DNA of 64,000 nucleotides from Rhodopirellula europaea 6C (GCF_000338295.1 NZ_ANMO01000216.1:310001-374000); one strand, 5' to 3'; shown: positions 7,491 to 15,958, counted from the first letter of the stretch. The notes: a model not told the origin generated them from the sequence alone. Numbers and translations: made by a program.

Positions 7491-8408
7491 TCATTCCGAG
7501 GTGTGCAATCCGCATTCGGTCTTTTGGAATCCACTCCAGCGACCTGCTCTCTCGTCTTCACCAAGTTGGACAGGACGTGTGCAGGCTTGGCATCCGATGC
7601 TCGGATAGCCTTGGTCGTGCAGCGGGTTGTATGGGATGTTCTCTTTCGAGATCAGCGACCACACATCTTTCTTGGTCCAGTTCGCCAAGGGGCTGATTTT
7701 CACGAGCTGAAATTTTTTGTCCCAGCCAACGATTGGAGCCTTCGCCCGATCTTCGCTTTGGTCGCGACGGATGGCGCTCGCCCAAGCGTGCCAACCACTG
7801 GCCGCGCGATGCAGCACTCGCAGTTTGCGTTCAAAGCAGCAGCGATTGGGATCGGTCTTGTAGAGTGGTCCGCCGTGAAGCGTTTCGAATTCCTCGACCG
7901 TGGTCGACGGATATTTGTATTGGACTTCGATTCCGTAGCGTTCCTTGACCTTTTCGCGAAGATCGAGGGTTTCTTGAAATTGGTATCCGGTTTCCAAATT
8001 GAAAATTGGTGTCTCGGGAGCAATTTCGGAAAGCATGTGGATGATCGTCATGCCTTCGGGGCCGAAGGCGGTCGCCATGGTGAATTTCGGAGCAAACCGA
8101 TCCACCGCCCATTTCAACACTTCTTGAGGAGTCGCTGATTCCAGCGAGTCGCTGTCTCGCTTCAGTTCGGCCAAGAATTCGTCTGTGGGAGCCAGCGGAG
8201 GATCTGCTGCCAGGGCGCCGCGTTTGGTTGGAATCCCCTGCGCATCGACGTCCGGGCCCGCAGCAGCCTCGTTGTGAGCGATCTCAGCCGGCGTGAGGAC
8301 ACGCAGCGACGGTTTGGATGCTGACTCAGCCGAGACAGGCGTGGATTCGGATTCAGAGGGGACATAAGTGGGGTTCACCACGGCTGTCTCGTTCAGGCGA
8401 ATGGGCAT
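7491..8408 (-). CDS. cysH: APS/PAPS reductase with [4Fe-4S] cysteine motif
   Basis: This 305-residue protein reduces adenylylsulfate (or its 3'-phospho form) to sulfite in assimilatory sulfate reduction. The PP-loop-type core starts near residue 78. C190-C191 (the CC pair) and C273-x-x-C276 form the CC...CxxC signature of the [4Fe-4S] enzymes, which usually prefer APS. The catalytic ECGLH motif is at 298-302, almost at the C-terminus. A low-complexity N-terminal extension of about 75 residues is unusual; no better internal start is visible. A GGAG lies about 10 bases before the ATG. It is followed after 36 bases by the Rrf2 regulator gene. Confidence 0.92.
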   Translation of the reverse strand: MPIRLNETAVVNPTYVPSESESTPVSAESASKPSLRVLTPAEIAHNEAAAGPDVDAQGIPTKRGALAADPPLAPTDEFLAELKRDSDSLESATPQEVLKWAVDRFAPKFTMATAFGPEGMTIIHMLSEIAPETPIFNLETGYQFQETLDLREKVKERYGIEVQYKYPSTTVEEFETLHGGPLYKTDPNRCCFERKLRVLHRAASGWHAWASAIRRDQSEDRAKAPIVGWDKKFQLVKISPLANWTKKDVWSLISKENIPYNPLHDQGYPSIGCQACTRPVQLGEDERAGRWSGFQKTECGLHTSE

Positions 8409-8462
8409 TGCGACTCATCTCCAGCCGCAAAAAAGCGGTCTGAATGACTTTGGAAGTGTGAA

Positions 8463-8490
8463 ACCTTACAAACATGATCTGAATGGTCAA
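8463..8490 (-). promoter_or_regulatory. Weak candidate promoter for cysH
   Basis: On the minus strand a TTGACC box (8485-8490) is followed 16 bases later by TAAGGT (8463-8468), about 55 bases upstream of the cysH ATG. The -35 match is good and the -10 match is poor. This is a pattern match only. Confidence 0.28.
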
Positions 8491-8533
8491 GTATCCCCAT
8501 CGGCCGCCGAAGCGGTCCGCTTGAGCCGATCAA

Positions 8534-8562
8534 ACTGGATCGTCACGACTTTGACGTATAAT
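8534..8562 (+). promoter_or_regulatory. Candidate sigma-70 promoter for the gene at 8608
   Basis: A perfect TATAAT -10 box lies at 8557-8562, 45 bases upstream of the ATG. The 17-base spacer places a poor -35 (ACTGGA) at 8534-8539. The perfect -10 in a 55% GC background is the main evidence. Confidence 0.45.
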
Positions 8563-8607
8563 TGGGAAAGTCGCTGCTTTTCGTCTGATGAGCCAAAGAA
8601 CCGAGCC

Positions 8608-9867
8608 ATGAACATTTTTCGCCACTTTCAACCGACACCTCGGTCATTTCTTCGCCGGCAAATGCGATTGATCGGCGGAGTGGCATTTGCGACGGGGGTG
8701 GCTTGTCTGCCGATTCGGGCAGCGACGGCGGACACTTTGTTGCTCAGCACCGGTGGGCAACTGACTGGCAAGGTTCGCGAAGTCGATTCGAAGAAGACGC
8801 CCTACGTCTTGGTGCAGATCGATCAGGACCTTTCCGTCGCGATCGCGAAAGCGAATTCGCGAATGATTGTTGGCGATGAAAAGCTTCAGGAATACCGACG
8901 CCGCGTCGTCGAAGCAGGCCAGGACGGGCAAGCTCACTACGAGCTGGCGACTTGGTGCAGGCAAAACAACCTGCTGCAGCAACGGCAGTATCACTTGCTG
9001 CGAACCATTGACTTGCTGCCCGATCATCCCAACGCCAGGGCCGCGCTGGGCTACACCCGCAAAGACGGGAAGTGGATTCTCACGGAAGTCTGGCGACGGA
9101 ACCAAGGGTTGGTGAAAGATCGCAAGGGCCAATGGATTTTGCCGGAGGTCGTCGCTTGGCGAGAAAACGCGGACGTGAACGACAAAGTCGCGAAACGTTG
9201 GATCAAGACTATTAAACAGTTGCTGTCCAAAATCTTGCGAGGCGACGCGGAAGCGATGGCCGAGATGGCGGCGATCGATGATCCGTTGGCCTCGCAAGCA
9301 ATCGCGAAAGAATTGGTTGATTCGCAAAAGCGTGGTTCGAATTGGCGGCCGGTCCGAATGGTTTGGCTCAATAAGTTGAAGGAGTTTCGAACTGGTGCCG
9401 CCGTGGAAGCAATCGTCAAAACGGGATTGTTGGATTCCGATGATGTGGTTCGGGAAGATGCTTTGGCTTGGTTGCAATCCAATGAGACCAGTTCGGCAAT
9501 TGCGACCTACATGCCGTGGTTGAAAAGCAACAACCCGCAGCAAGTCAAAGCCGCAGCCCGTGCTCTCGCATACTTCCCCAATCCAGAAGCAGCGTTTGCC
9601 TACATCGACGCGTTGGTCACGATCGAGAAGAAAACGCAGCAGGTCGGTGGTGGTTCGAGAGCTGGTTTTGACAACGCCGGTGGTGGCGGGTTTTCGCAAG
9701 GAAGCAAGCAGGTTGTCATCAACACGCCGCATCGACATCCCGAAGTGTTGCAGTTGCTTCGCTCGATCGCGCCGGACGTCGACTTTGGTTACGACAAGTC
9801 AGCGTGGAAGAACTACTTTGCCGAACTGCGATCGCCGCCACGATACGATTTGCGACGCGACAGTTGA
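8608..9867 (+). CDS. Exported HEAT-like repeat protein of unknown function
   Basis: The ATG at 8608 gives 419 residues beginning MNIFRHFQPT with a basic, Arg-rich n-region and a hydrophobic segment ending near RAATA, so a signal peptide is likely. A longer in-frame form overlapping cysH has no signal and is less credible. After a short beta-rich region (LSTGGQLTGKV) there is a TPR-like helical stretch (about 95-135). A middle part follows with KDGKWILTE and RKGQWILPE, a tandem repeat of about 22 residues. From about 200 to 330 there are HEAT-like helical pairs. A glycine-rich linker near residue 350 precedes a C-terminal cap. The likely role is an exported scaffold; no enzyme motif is visible. 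Confidence 0.75.
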   Translation: MNIFRHFQPTPRSFLRRQMRLIGGVAFATGVACLPIRAATADTLLLSTGGQLTGKVREVDSKKTPYVLVQIDQDLSVAIAKANSRMIVGDEKLQEYRRRVVEAGQDGQAHYELATWCRQNNLLQQRQYHLLRTIDLLPDHPNARAALGYTRKDGKWILTEVWRRNQGLVKDRKGQWILPEVVAWRENADVNDKVAKRWIKTIKQLLSKILRGDAEAMAEMAAIDDPLASQAIAKELVDSQKRGSNWRPVRMVWLNKLKEFRTGAAVEAIVKTGLLDSDDVVREDALAWLQSNETSSAIATYMPWLKSNNPQQVKAAARALAYFPNPEAAFAYIDALVTIEKKTQQVGGGSRAGFDNAGGGGFSQGSKQVVINTPHRHPEVLQLLRSIAPDVDFGYDKSAWKNYFAELRSPPRYDLRRDS

Positions 9868-9966
9868 CGCTTGTCAGGGATGGTGCCGGTAGCCGGTGGA
9901 GCCTCTTCGTCGGCATGAGCACAACCCATCGCAACAAGCGAAGGTCTCTCCGGACGGAACAAGGCG

Positions 9967-10011
9967 ACGGGGCTCTACGGAAAGTGGCTGGCACTTTCCG
10001 TAGAGCCCCGT
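9967..10011. terminator. Perfect 20-bp inverted repeat between convergent genes
   Basis: Arms 9967-9986 and 9992-10011 are exactly complementary over 20 bases around a 5-base loop. The element lies between the stops of the convergent genes ending at 9867 and 10121. It could act as a bidirectional terminator, but it lacks a T-run, and arms this long and perfect also fit a dispersed palindromic repeat. Confidence 0.7.
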
Positions 10012-10022
10012 GACCAGGGATT

Positions 10023-10102
10023 CAGAACCGGACGCTCTCGCGTTGTTGCTGATGGGATTGGTCACGCTCCGCATCAGCCGCCGGGCGATTGCCCCGGTTC
10101 TG
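10023..10102. repeat. Structured intergenic element with nested inverted repeats
   Basis: Terminal 9-base arms at 10023-10031 and 10094-10102 are perfectly complementary. Inside, GCTGATG and CATCAGC form a second stem and a GCCGCCGGGCG segment can fold on itself. The 80-base unit directly follows the 20-bp palindrome at 9967. Its layout resembles REP/BIME-type repeats. Copies elsewhere in the genome are needed to confirm this, and none can be checked here. Confidence 0.45.
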
Positions 10103-10120
10103 TCCAGTGTCGTTCGCCAA

Positions 10121-11587
10121 TCAGGCGACGGGTTTGACTTCGTAACCCGGTCGGTATTCGCGACGAAGGAACGGGTTGGCTGCGTCGGCATTTTCGCCAA
10201 CAAATCGTTCCGTCTTGGGATCGTGCGTCAGCATTGGGCCCGATTTCAGCTCGGACATGTCGACGCCATATCGCTTCAACGATTCGTGCATGTCATCTAG
10301 GACGGCTGACCAAGCGGGAAGTTCCGATGCGGAACGCACCTGTTCATCGCTGTAGTTGCCAGCACAACGCATTGCGACGTTGGCCAAATTGCACCAGCCA
10401 GTGCTGTAGTGGCCGTTTTCGATCGGTGCTGCCAATGACTCCGCTTTGCGACTCTTGACCGCTTCGACGAAGTTGCTGACGTGAGCAGGAACGGTGCTTA
10501 CGTCGGCCTTGAAGCTTCGGATGGTTTTGCCGTCCAGGTCGACTGCTTTGCCGCTGCCGCGTTGACCGAGGTAGTAGCCGCCTTCGCAGACGACGACGTA
10601 ACCGCTGCCTGGTCCGGTCATCGGCTTGCCACCGGGAACTTTCCAGCTGCCCTTTTCACCCGGCTTGATCGACATGTTGCTCAGTGCAATCACGGTCGGG
10701 AACATTTCGGTTTCGAACAATGCGAAGTGCACGTTTGGAGTCTCGCCTGCATCGCCCCAGCCCATTCGACCGCCAGCGGCGATCATCTTGGATGGCGTCG
10801 AAACTTTGTCTTGGTAGGCGACGTTGCGAATGTCATCCAGGATGTGGACACCCCAGTTGCCCATTTCTCCGCTGCCGGTGTTCCAATCCCAGTGCCAATC
10901 GTAGTGGAGGTTGTTTCGCATGATGGGTTGGTCCTGAGCAGGGCCAAGCCACAAGTCGTAATTCACTTCACTTGGGATCTCCAGTGGTTTGTCGCGTTTG
11001 CCGATTGGCCCGCGAACGCCGAGCCGATTGGCTTGGACATATTTGATCGCGCCGAGTCCTTTCTCATCGTGCAAGAACTTGCGAGCTTCCATTTGAATGG
11101 GATCGCTGCGCTGTTGGGTCCCCAGTTGGACGATCGCACCGGACTTCTTCGCAGCTTCGACAACTTGACGACCTTCCCACTGCGAGTGCGAGAGAGGCTT
11201 CTCGACGTAGACATCTTTGCCAGCGTCGATTGCCCACAGAGCAGCCAAGCAGTGCCAGTGGTTGCAAGTCGTGATGACAACAGCGTCCACATCATCCGAA
11301 TCCAGTGCTTCTCTCAGATCGGTGTAAGCCTTTGCACCGTACTTTTTGGCCATCGACGCGGCGCGTTTTTCATCTGGATCAGCAACAGCGACTAGTTTGG
11401 CGCCGGAGACCGAGTCAACGGTTCGGGCCAATTCGCCACCGCGTCCGCCGGCGCCCAAAACGGCGATGCGGACTTCTTCGTTGGCCGCCGCACGGAGGGG
11501 GCTGCTTAGAGTGACGGTGCCAACACCAGCCGCTACACCAGCTAGAAATTGACGCCTTCCGAAATTTGAAGTCGAGACTTCACGCAT
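10121..11587 (-). CDS. Tat-exported Gfo/Idh/MocA family oxidoreductase
   Basis: This 488-residue protein begins with a twin-arginine signal (GRRQFLAG at about residues 10-17, then a hydrophobic stretch ending in LRAAA). The Rossmann motif AVLGAGGRGGELA follows at about 43-55, then a VAVADPDEKRA strand and the family's EKPLSHSQWEG motif (EKP near residue 134). The Gfo/Idh/MocA fold binds NAD(P)(H) tightly and oxidises or reduces sugars, inositols or related alcohols. Tat export of a folded, cofactor-loaded enzyme is common in this subfamily in planctomycetes. The substrate is not deducible. It is transcribed alone, with a structured region at its 3' side. Confidence 0.9.
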   Translation of the reverse strand: MREVSTSNFGRRQFLAGVAAGVGTVTLSSPLRAAANEEVRIAVLGAGGRGGELARTVDSVSGAKLVAVADPDEKRAASMAKKYGAKAYTDLREALDSDDVDAVVITTCNHWHCLAALWAIDAGKDVYVEKPLSHSQWEGRQVVEAAKKSGAIVQLGTQQRSDPIQMEARKFLHDEKGLGAIKYVQANRLGVRGPIGKRDKPLEIPSEVNYDLWLGPAQDQPIMRNNLHYDWHWDWNTGSGEMGNWGVHILDDIRNVAYQDKVSTPSKMIAAGGRMGWGDAGETPNVHFALFETEMFPTVIALSNMSIKPGEKGSWKVPGGKPMTGPGSGYVVVCEGGYYLGQRGSGKAVDLDGKTIRSFKADVSTVPAHVSNFVEAVKSRKAESLAAPIENGHYSTGWCNLANVAMRCAGNYSDEQVRSASELPAWSAVLDDMHESLKRYGVDMSELKSGPMLTHDPKTERFVGENADAANPFLRREYRPGYEVKPVA

Positions 11588-11752
11588 GTTGTTGATCCTA
11601 TGAAGTAAAGAGACGGGGAACCGTGAATGAGCGGCCTATCTAAGATACGAAGGCCCTTTAAGAAAAGCAAAGCACCCGTGAGGCTTTGTTAGCGGGAGAT
11701 CGTCCGTCGCACGCCAAAAGACCTTAGTCATGGTCGAGGATTCCTGATCGAG

Positions 11753-11797
11753 GACTCCTCAAGCGAAACGCCTAGGTGGCCGTTTCGCCGAAGAGTC
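11753..11797 (-). terminator. Candidate terminator hairpin after ABC permease gene
   Basis: The inner arms 11763-11770 and 11781-11788 pair perfectly over 8 bases. The outer segments 11753-11760 and 11790-11797 pair with one mismatch. The hairpin is about 30 bases past the stop of the minus-strand permease gene. No T-run follows on that strand, so the call is tentative. Confidence 0.4.
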
Positions 11798-11823
11798 TTC
11801 GATGCTTTTTTTAAGACCGATTT

Positions 11824-13155
11824 TTATTCGTGACGCAGGGCTTCGATCGGATTCATCCGAGCAGCACGAATTGCGGGGTAAAGTCCGCTAACCAAACCAA
11901 CCATGACGGCAATGATCACTGCCAATGGGATGGTTTCGTAGACAATCGCGGGTTGCGAATCACGAATAGCACTGGGCAACGCCTCGAACTGTTCAGGGAA
12001 TCCAGTGGCAACCAATCCAATGAATAGTCGGTACATCGGTGGGCCGGCAAATCCCAGCAAAATGCCCAGGAACGCACCGGCGAAGCTGAGCACGATCGTT
12101 TCGACCAAGAATTGACGGACGATGTCGGCTCGTTTCGCACCGAGTGCGCGGCGAATCCCGATCTCGCGTGTTCGTTCGGTGACGCTGGCGAGCATGATAT
12201 TCATGATTCCAATGCCGCCCACCAGAAGTGAGATGCAGGCGATCAGGATCCCAATGCCAAGGAACATCAATCGCAAATTACGGGCTTGTTCCAACAACTC
12301 CAGCGGGACCACGACGGCGACATCGCCGACTTCACCGTGCTTGGGAGCCAGGATGTTTTCGATGACAGCAGCGGTCGTGCGGACCTGCGAAACCTTTTCG
12401 ACCTGCAGCGTGATTTGGTTCAGTTCCATCATCTCGATTTGGAACTGGCCACTGCGACGGGTCACAATCGTGTCGCCGATGCGTTTCTGCATCGTTTGAA
12501 TGGGGATGTAAACGTCCTTCGAAAAGTCTTGCGAATCCAATGAGCCACCGATGGCCGCGGATGGATTGCGAGCTTCCAAGACGCCGACGACACGATAGAA
12601 ATCCGTGTGTTCGGGAATGTAAATCCGTTTGCCGAGTGGTTCCTCATAAGGGAACAAACGCTCGACAACACCCGTTGAGATGACACAAACGTTTTCGTTG
12701 TTCAGTCCATCCGCGTCCGTCAAAAAGCGTCCGCCGCGTTCGCGAATTTTTAGTTGATTGACGGTGGCGTAGCCCGGTGTGCAACCGACCAAACGTCCGT
12801 CGCACAAATTGTCTCGGTAAGTGAACTGGCGGCGAATTTCACGGATCGGGACTGCCTTTTGAATCGTTGGCAGTGTCGCCAGAATTTGATCGAGCTCGGA
12901 ACGCAACAGCCCGTATTTGGAGGCGGATCGCTCCGCGAGTTTCTCTTCGGGCGGTTTGACCGTTCGGACGATGATGGTCGTTGCACCGAGCGATTCAATT
13001 TGTTTCTGAACTTGATCGCTGGCGCCTTGGCTGATCGCGGTCAACACAATCACGGCCCAAACACCGATCAAAATCCCCAGCATCGTCAGCCCGGTTCGAA
13101 GCGGGTGAAGGGTCAGACTTTTGACGCCGAGCGAGAAGGTACGAAGCCACATCAT
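11824..13155 (-). CDS. ABC transporter permease, MacB/FtsX type
   Basis: This 443-residue protein is the membrane subunit of a MacAB-like transporter. The first membrane helix is at about residues 20-45 (LTMLGILIGVWAVIVLTAI). A large extracytoplasmic MacB_PCD-type domain (about 50-300) follows, then three C-terminal helices in the FtsX domain. The coupling segment VTERTREIGIRRALGAKRADI precedes the third helix, as in MacB and LolC/E. The end EALRHE is typical. Unlike E. coli MacB, the ATPase is a separate gene, with which it overlaps by 4 bases (13152-13155). Fusion protein, ATPase and permease therefore form one operon. The transported substrate (peptide, glycolipid or lipoprotein) cannot be told. 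Confidence 0.92.
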   Translation of the reverse strand: MMWLRTFSLGVKSLTLHPLRTGLTMLGILIGVWAVIVLTAISQGASDQVQKQIESLGATTIIVRTVKPPEEKLAERSASKYGLLRSELDQILATLPTIQKAVPIREIRRQFTYRDNLCDGRLVGCTPGYATVNQLKIRERGGRFLTDADGLNNENVCVISTGVVERLFPYEEPLGKRIYIPEHTDFYRVVGVLEARNPSAAIGGSLDSQDFSKDVYIPIQTMQKRIGDTIVTRRSGQFQIEMMELNQITLQVEKVSQVRTTAAVIENILAPKHGEVGDVAVVVPLELLEQARNLRLMFLGIGILIACISLLVGGIGIMNIMLASVTERTREIGIRRALGAKRADIVRQFLVETIVLSFAGAFLGILLGFAGPPMYRLFIGLVATGFPEQFEALPSAIRDSQPAIVYETIPLAVIIAVMVGLVSGLYPAIRAARMNPIEALRHE

Positions 13156-14012
13156 GATTCGAGGCCCTGTTTTGCGAGGATTGCTCTGGCAGCATCTCGT
13201 TGTGCGTTGCGAGCTTGTTCTCGCTGTGCCTCGGGGACCAATTCATCGCTGTGCAGCATGCCGTCTTTAAGCCGCACGACTCGTTTGGCTCGGTCTGCAA
13301 CATCATCTTCGTGCGTCACCAAGATAATCGTTCGACCTTCGCTGTTCAGGACATCGAACAATGTCAAGATTTCTTCGGTCGTGACCGAGTCGAGGTTACC
13401 GGTTGGTTCGTCAGCGAGAATGAAGAATGGATCATTGACCAGTGATCGAGCAATCGCAACACGTTGTTGCTGTCCACCGGAAAGTTGATTGGGGCGGTGA
13501 TCAAGCCGGTCGCCCAACCCCACTCGGTCGGCGAGTTCGGCAACGCGTTTGTGTTGCTCAGGGCCGAGTTTGCCTTGGTAGTACAGCGGAACCTGAATGT
13601 TCTCGGTAACACTGAGCTGTTGGATCAGGTTGTACGATTGGAAGACAAAACCAATTCGGCGACTGCGGATGTCGGCGAGTTCATCATCGGACATGGTCCC
13701 GATGTCATCGTCGCCCAACATCAAGTGACCCGATGTGGGTTGGTCCAAACATCCCAGCAAATTGAGCAACGTACTTTTGCCGCTGCCCGATGGACCCATG
13801 ATTGCGACAAAGTCGCCTTCAGGCACGTCAAATGAAACCCCACGAAGAGCACGTACGGTCTCGCTCTTCAGAACGTATTCTTTCGTTAAGTTTTTGATAC
13901 TCGTCGCCAGACGCTTTCCTTTAACGCTGGACTCCGATTTGTTGTCTGCCACAGCGGTTCCACTAGAAGAAATGTCTGACATCTGCGGGTCATAGGCGTT
14001 GGGGACACTCAT
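13152..14012 (-). CDS. ABC transporter ATP-binding protein, MacB/LolD type
   Basis: This 286-residue ATPase has the Walker A motif GPSGSGKST at about residues 73-81, a Q-loop in FVFQSYNLI, the ABC signature LSGGQQQR, Walker B ILADEPTGNLD and a switch His in LVTHEDDVA. This set is typical of the MacB/LolD/FtsE subfamily. A polar N-terminal extension of about 35 residues and an Ala/Arg-rich C-terminal tail of about 35 residues flank the domain. It overlaps the upstream fusion-protein gene and the downstream permease gene by 4 bases each (ATGA type). The three products should therefore be made in fixed ratio. Confidence 0.94.
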   Translation of the reverse strand: MSVPNAYDPQMSDISSSGTAVADNKSESSVKGKRLATSIKNLTKEYVLKSETVRALRGVSFDVPEGDFVAIMGPSGSGKSTLLNLLGCLDQPTSGHLMLGDDDIGTMSDDELADIRSRRIGFVFQSYNLIQQLSVTENIQVPLYYQGKLGPEQHKRVAELADRVGLGDRLDHRPNQLSGGQQQRVAIARSLVNDPFFILADEPTGNLDSVTTEEILTLFDVLNSEGRTIILVTHEDDVADRAKRVVRLKDGMLHSDELVPEAQREQARNAQRDAARAILAKQGLES

Positions 14013-15847
14013 GACGCGGCCGGAATCGTGTCAGTGACCTTCGTGATCGCCTTCGCTGGCTCCACCTTGGCTTCATCAGCCTCACCAGCGGAGTCCGAAA
14101 CATCCTCATCGGATGTCTCTGTCGCGGTTTGTTTATTAACACCCGGGCGACTTGCACCGCCGCCAGCAGCCCCACCATTGCCCTTGGGTGGGCCACCTTG
14201 AGGTCGACCCATGCCGGGTTTACGACCGCCGGGAGGTCCCACGCCGGGTGCGTCTTCCCCCGCGCCTTCCGCGGGTGCGGTTTCGCGAAGGTCGCGCATT
14301 TCACTGTTGTCCACCGCAACGATGTCCGGCAGATCCAGCAAATTCAAATGTTCTCGCAGGTTTAGAACGACTGTTTCGCCAGGTTCCAAACCCGAAACAA
14401 TGTTCGCCATGGTGTCGTTGATTGCACCCGCTTTTACTTCACGAGTTTCGAAGCTTTGCGATCCCGTTTGCACGAGCGAGTACATTTCGCCACCGTGTTC
14501 ATACAGCCCCTGAATCGGGACTTGGGTCGCATCGGGAAGTTGTTGGATGAACACTTCCACCGCCGCGGTCATGCCGGTTCGGATGATCTCGGGCGGATCG
14601 ATGATTTCAATCGTAGTGGCATATTCCTTGACCGAAGAGCTGTACCAACTGCCTGGCTCGGCATAACGATTCACCTTGGTAACACGTCCCTTCAGTGTCA
14701 CATCAGGCAACGCGTCCAAGCGGATTTTCGCGGGCATTCCCTTTCGAAGTAGCGTGATGCGAGACTCATTGACCTTGCATTTAACCTGCATCTTGGTGGG
14801 ATCGGGGAGCTCGATGAGAGCCTGACGTTCTCGGACTTGTGCACCGGCTTCGACGACGAATTCGGCGTTCCCACCACGCGAACTGTATCGGTTGGCGTGC
14901 ACAACGACGCCATCGGTCGGAGCATACATCACACACAATTCGATTTGCTGTTCCACTTCAGCAAGCTCTTGTTGTTCTTCAAGCAATTCCGATCGGGCGG
15001 CGGACAGCGTGGCCTCGGCCGCATCAATGTCACTATCGAATTGGACGAGCATTTTTCGTCGAGTCAGGTTCTGCAGCACCTTCAAGCGGGCTTGTGCCGA
15101 TTCGAGTTGGTTTCGAGCGTTTGCGAGTGCGAATTTGTCGGCTTCCAGTTGCAGCGATTTGACCAATCCCTTCGCAACCAAGCGTTCAGTACTGCCGATG
15201 GCCAGCTGCGCCTTGCGAAGTTCCTGCTCAGCCACGGCGATCTCGCTCAGGATCGCCTTCTCGTCGGTCTTGTAGACGCCTTCGAGATACTCTTCGCGAG
15301 CGATTTTGGCTTGTTCGACCAGTGCCGATGCGGTGGCCACGTTCGCTTCGGCAGTCAGGAGCTTGATGCGGTTCTCTTTCAGCTCCACCTCTAGGTTCGA
15401 CGAATCCAGTTCCACCAATTTGTCGCCCTTCCGGACTCGCGAGCCTTCGTCGATGACCCACAGGATCGAAGTGCCTGATCCGCCTCGAGATTCAATCTGG
15501 CAGATGATTTCAGTGTTGCTGCTGCTCTCGATCTCGCCCTGTTCGACCACCGTGTGATCGAAAGCTTTTTTGACGACTTCGGAAACGATCAAATCGTCTG
15601 CACTGATCGTGGATTGTTTGGCGATGTATTGCTGGTAGCCGAAGTAGCCTCCGACGCCGAGCAGGACCAAACAAATCAACAGTCCGACCAAGATCCCTCC
15701 CGTTCGCGGCTGATCCGCCGCGACAGGCAGGGTTTTCCTCGCCACAGCGGAATGGAGGGAATCGCCAATGATTGGGCGAGCCGTACGAAAGCGACGTCGC
15801 TCCGCTCCGGCTTGTTGCCGGTGCGGGCTGAATTTGGATGATCGCAT
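14009..15847 (-). CDS. Periplasmic adaptor (membrane fusion) protein, MacA/HlyD type
   Basis: This 612-residue protein has a basic cytoplasmic N-terminus and one membrane helix at about 50-70. A lipoyl-like half motif GSRVRKGDKLVELDSS follows near 133-148, then a long alpha-helical hairpin (about 155-300) and the second lipoyl half with YAPTDGVVV. Beta-barrel and membrane-proximal domains come next. These adaptors link an inner-membrane ABC transporter to an outer-membrane exit. The last 90 residues are unusual: a Gly/Pro/Lys-rich low-complexity region (GPPGGRKPGMGRPQGG) followed by an acidic and Ala-rich tail, absent from MacA. It is first in the operon and overlaps the ATPase gene by 4 bases. 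Confidence 0.88.
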   Translation of the reverse strand: MRSSKFSPHRQQAGAERRRFRTARPIIGDSLHSAVARKTLPVAADQPRTGGILVGLLICLVLLGVGGYFGYQQYIAKQSTISADDLIVSEVVKKAFDHTVVEQGEIESSSNTEIICQIESRGGSGTSILWVIDEGSRVRKGDKLVELDSSNLEVELKENRIKLLTAEANVATASALVEQAKIAREEYLEGVYKTDEKAILSEIAVAEQELRKAQLAIGSTERLVAKGLVKSLQLEADKFALANARNQLESAQARLKVLQNLTRRKMLVQFDSDIDAAEATLSAARSELLEEQQELAEVEQQIELCVMYAPTDGVVVHANRYSSRGGNAEFVVEAGAQVRERQALIELPDPTKMQVKCKVNESRITLLRKGMPAKIRLDALPDVTLKGRVTKVNRYAEPGSWYSSSVKEYATTIEIIDPPEIIRTGMTAAVEVFIQQLPDATQVPIQGLYEHGGEMYSLVQTGSQSFETREVKAGAINDTMANIVSGLEPGETVVLNLREHLNLLDLPDIVAVDNSEMRDLRETAPAEGAGEDAPGVGPPGGRKPGMGRPQGGPPKGNGGAAGGGASRPGVNKQTATETSDEDVSDSAGEADEAKVEPAKAITKVTDTIPAAS

Positions 15848-15937
15848 GATTTTCAGGCGGGGCCGTGGGGAGAGAACGGAGGGCTAACATTTGAACCCCA
15901 AAAATCAGCGAAGGTTTCGCGTGGTTTTTGTGGGGAA

Positions 15938-15958
15938 GGTGAACACGGCGAGTTCACC
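15938..15958 (-). terminator. Small hairpin after the pyrophosphorylase gene
   Basis: Perfect 7-base arms (15938-15944 and 15952-15958) enclose a 7-base loop in the 157-base gap downstream of the gene that ends at 16005. No T-run is present, so function as a terminator is only possible. Confidence 0.3.

Noticed and set aside
7347-8138. Long open frame antisense to cysH and the Rrf2 gene
   Set aside because: It shadows two well-supported genes, has no recognisable domain and no ribosome site.
9868-10120. Attachment site or insertion sequence remnant around the palindromes
   Set aside because: No transposase fragment or direct repeat at the edges can be seen, so only structured repeats are reported.
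10010-10300. 96-residue plus-strand frame starting in the 80-base structured element
   Set aside because: It reads through inverted repeats and then antisense to the oxidoreductase gene; it is an artefact of the repeat.
10481-11395. Long open frame antisense to the Gfo/Idh/MocA gene
   Set aside because: The opposite strand has a full Tat signal and Rossmann motif; the antisense product has none.
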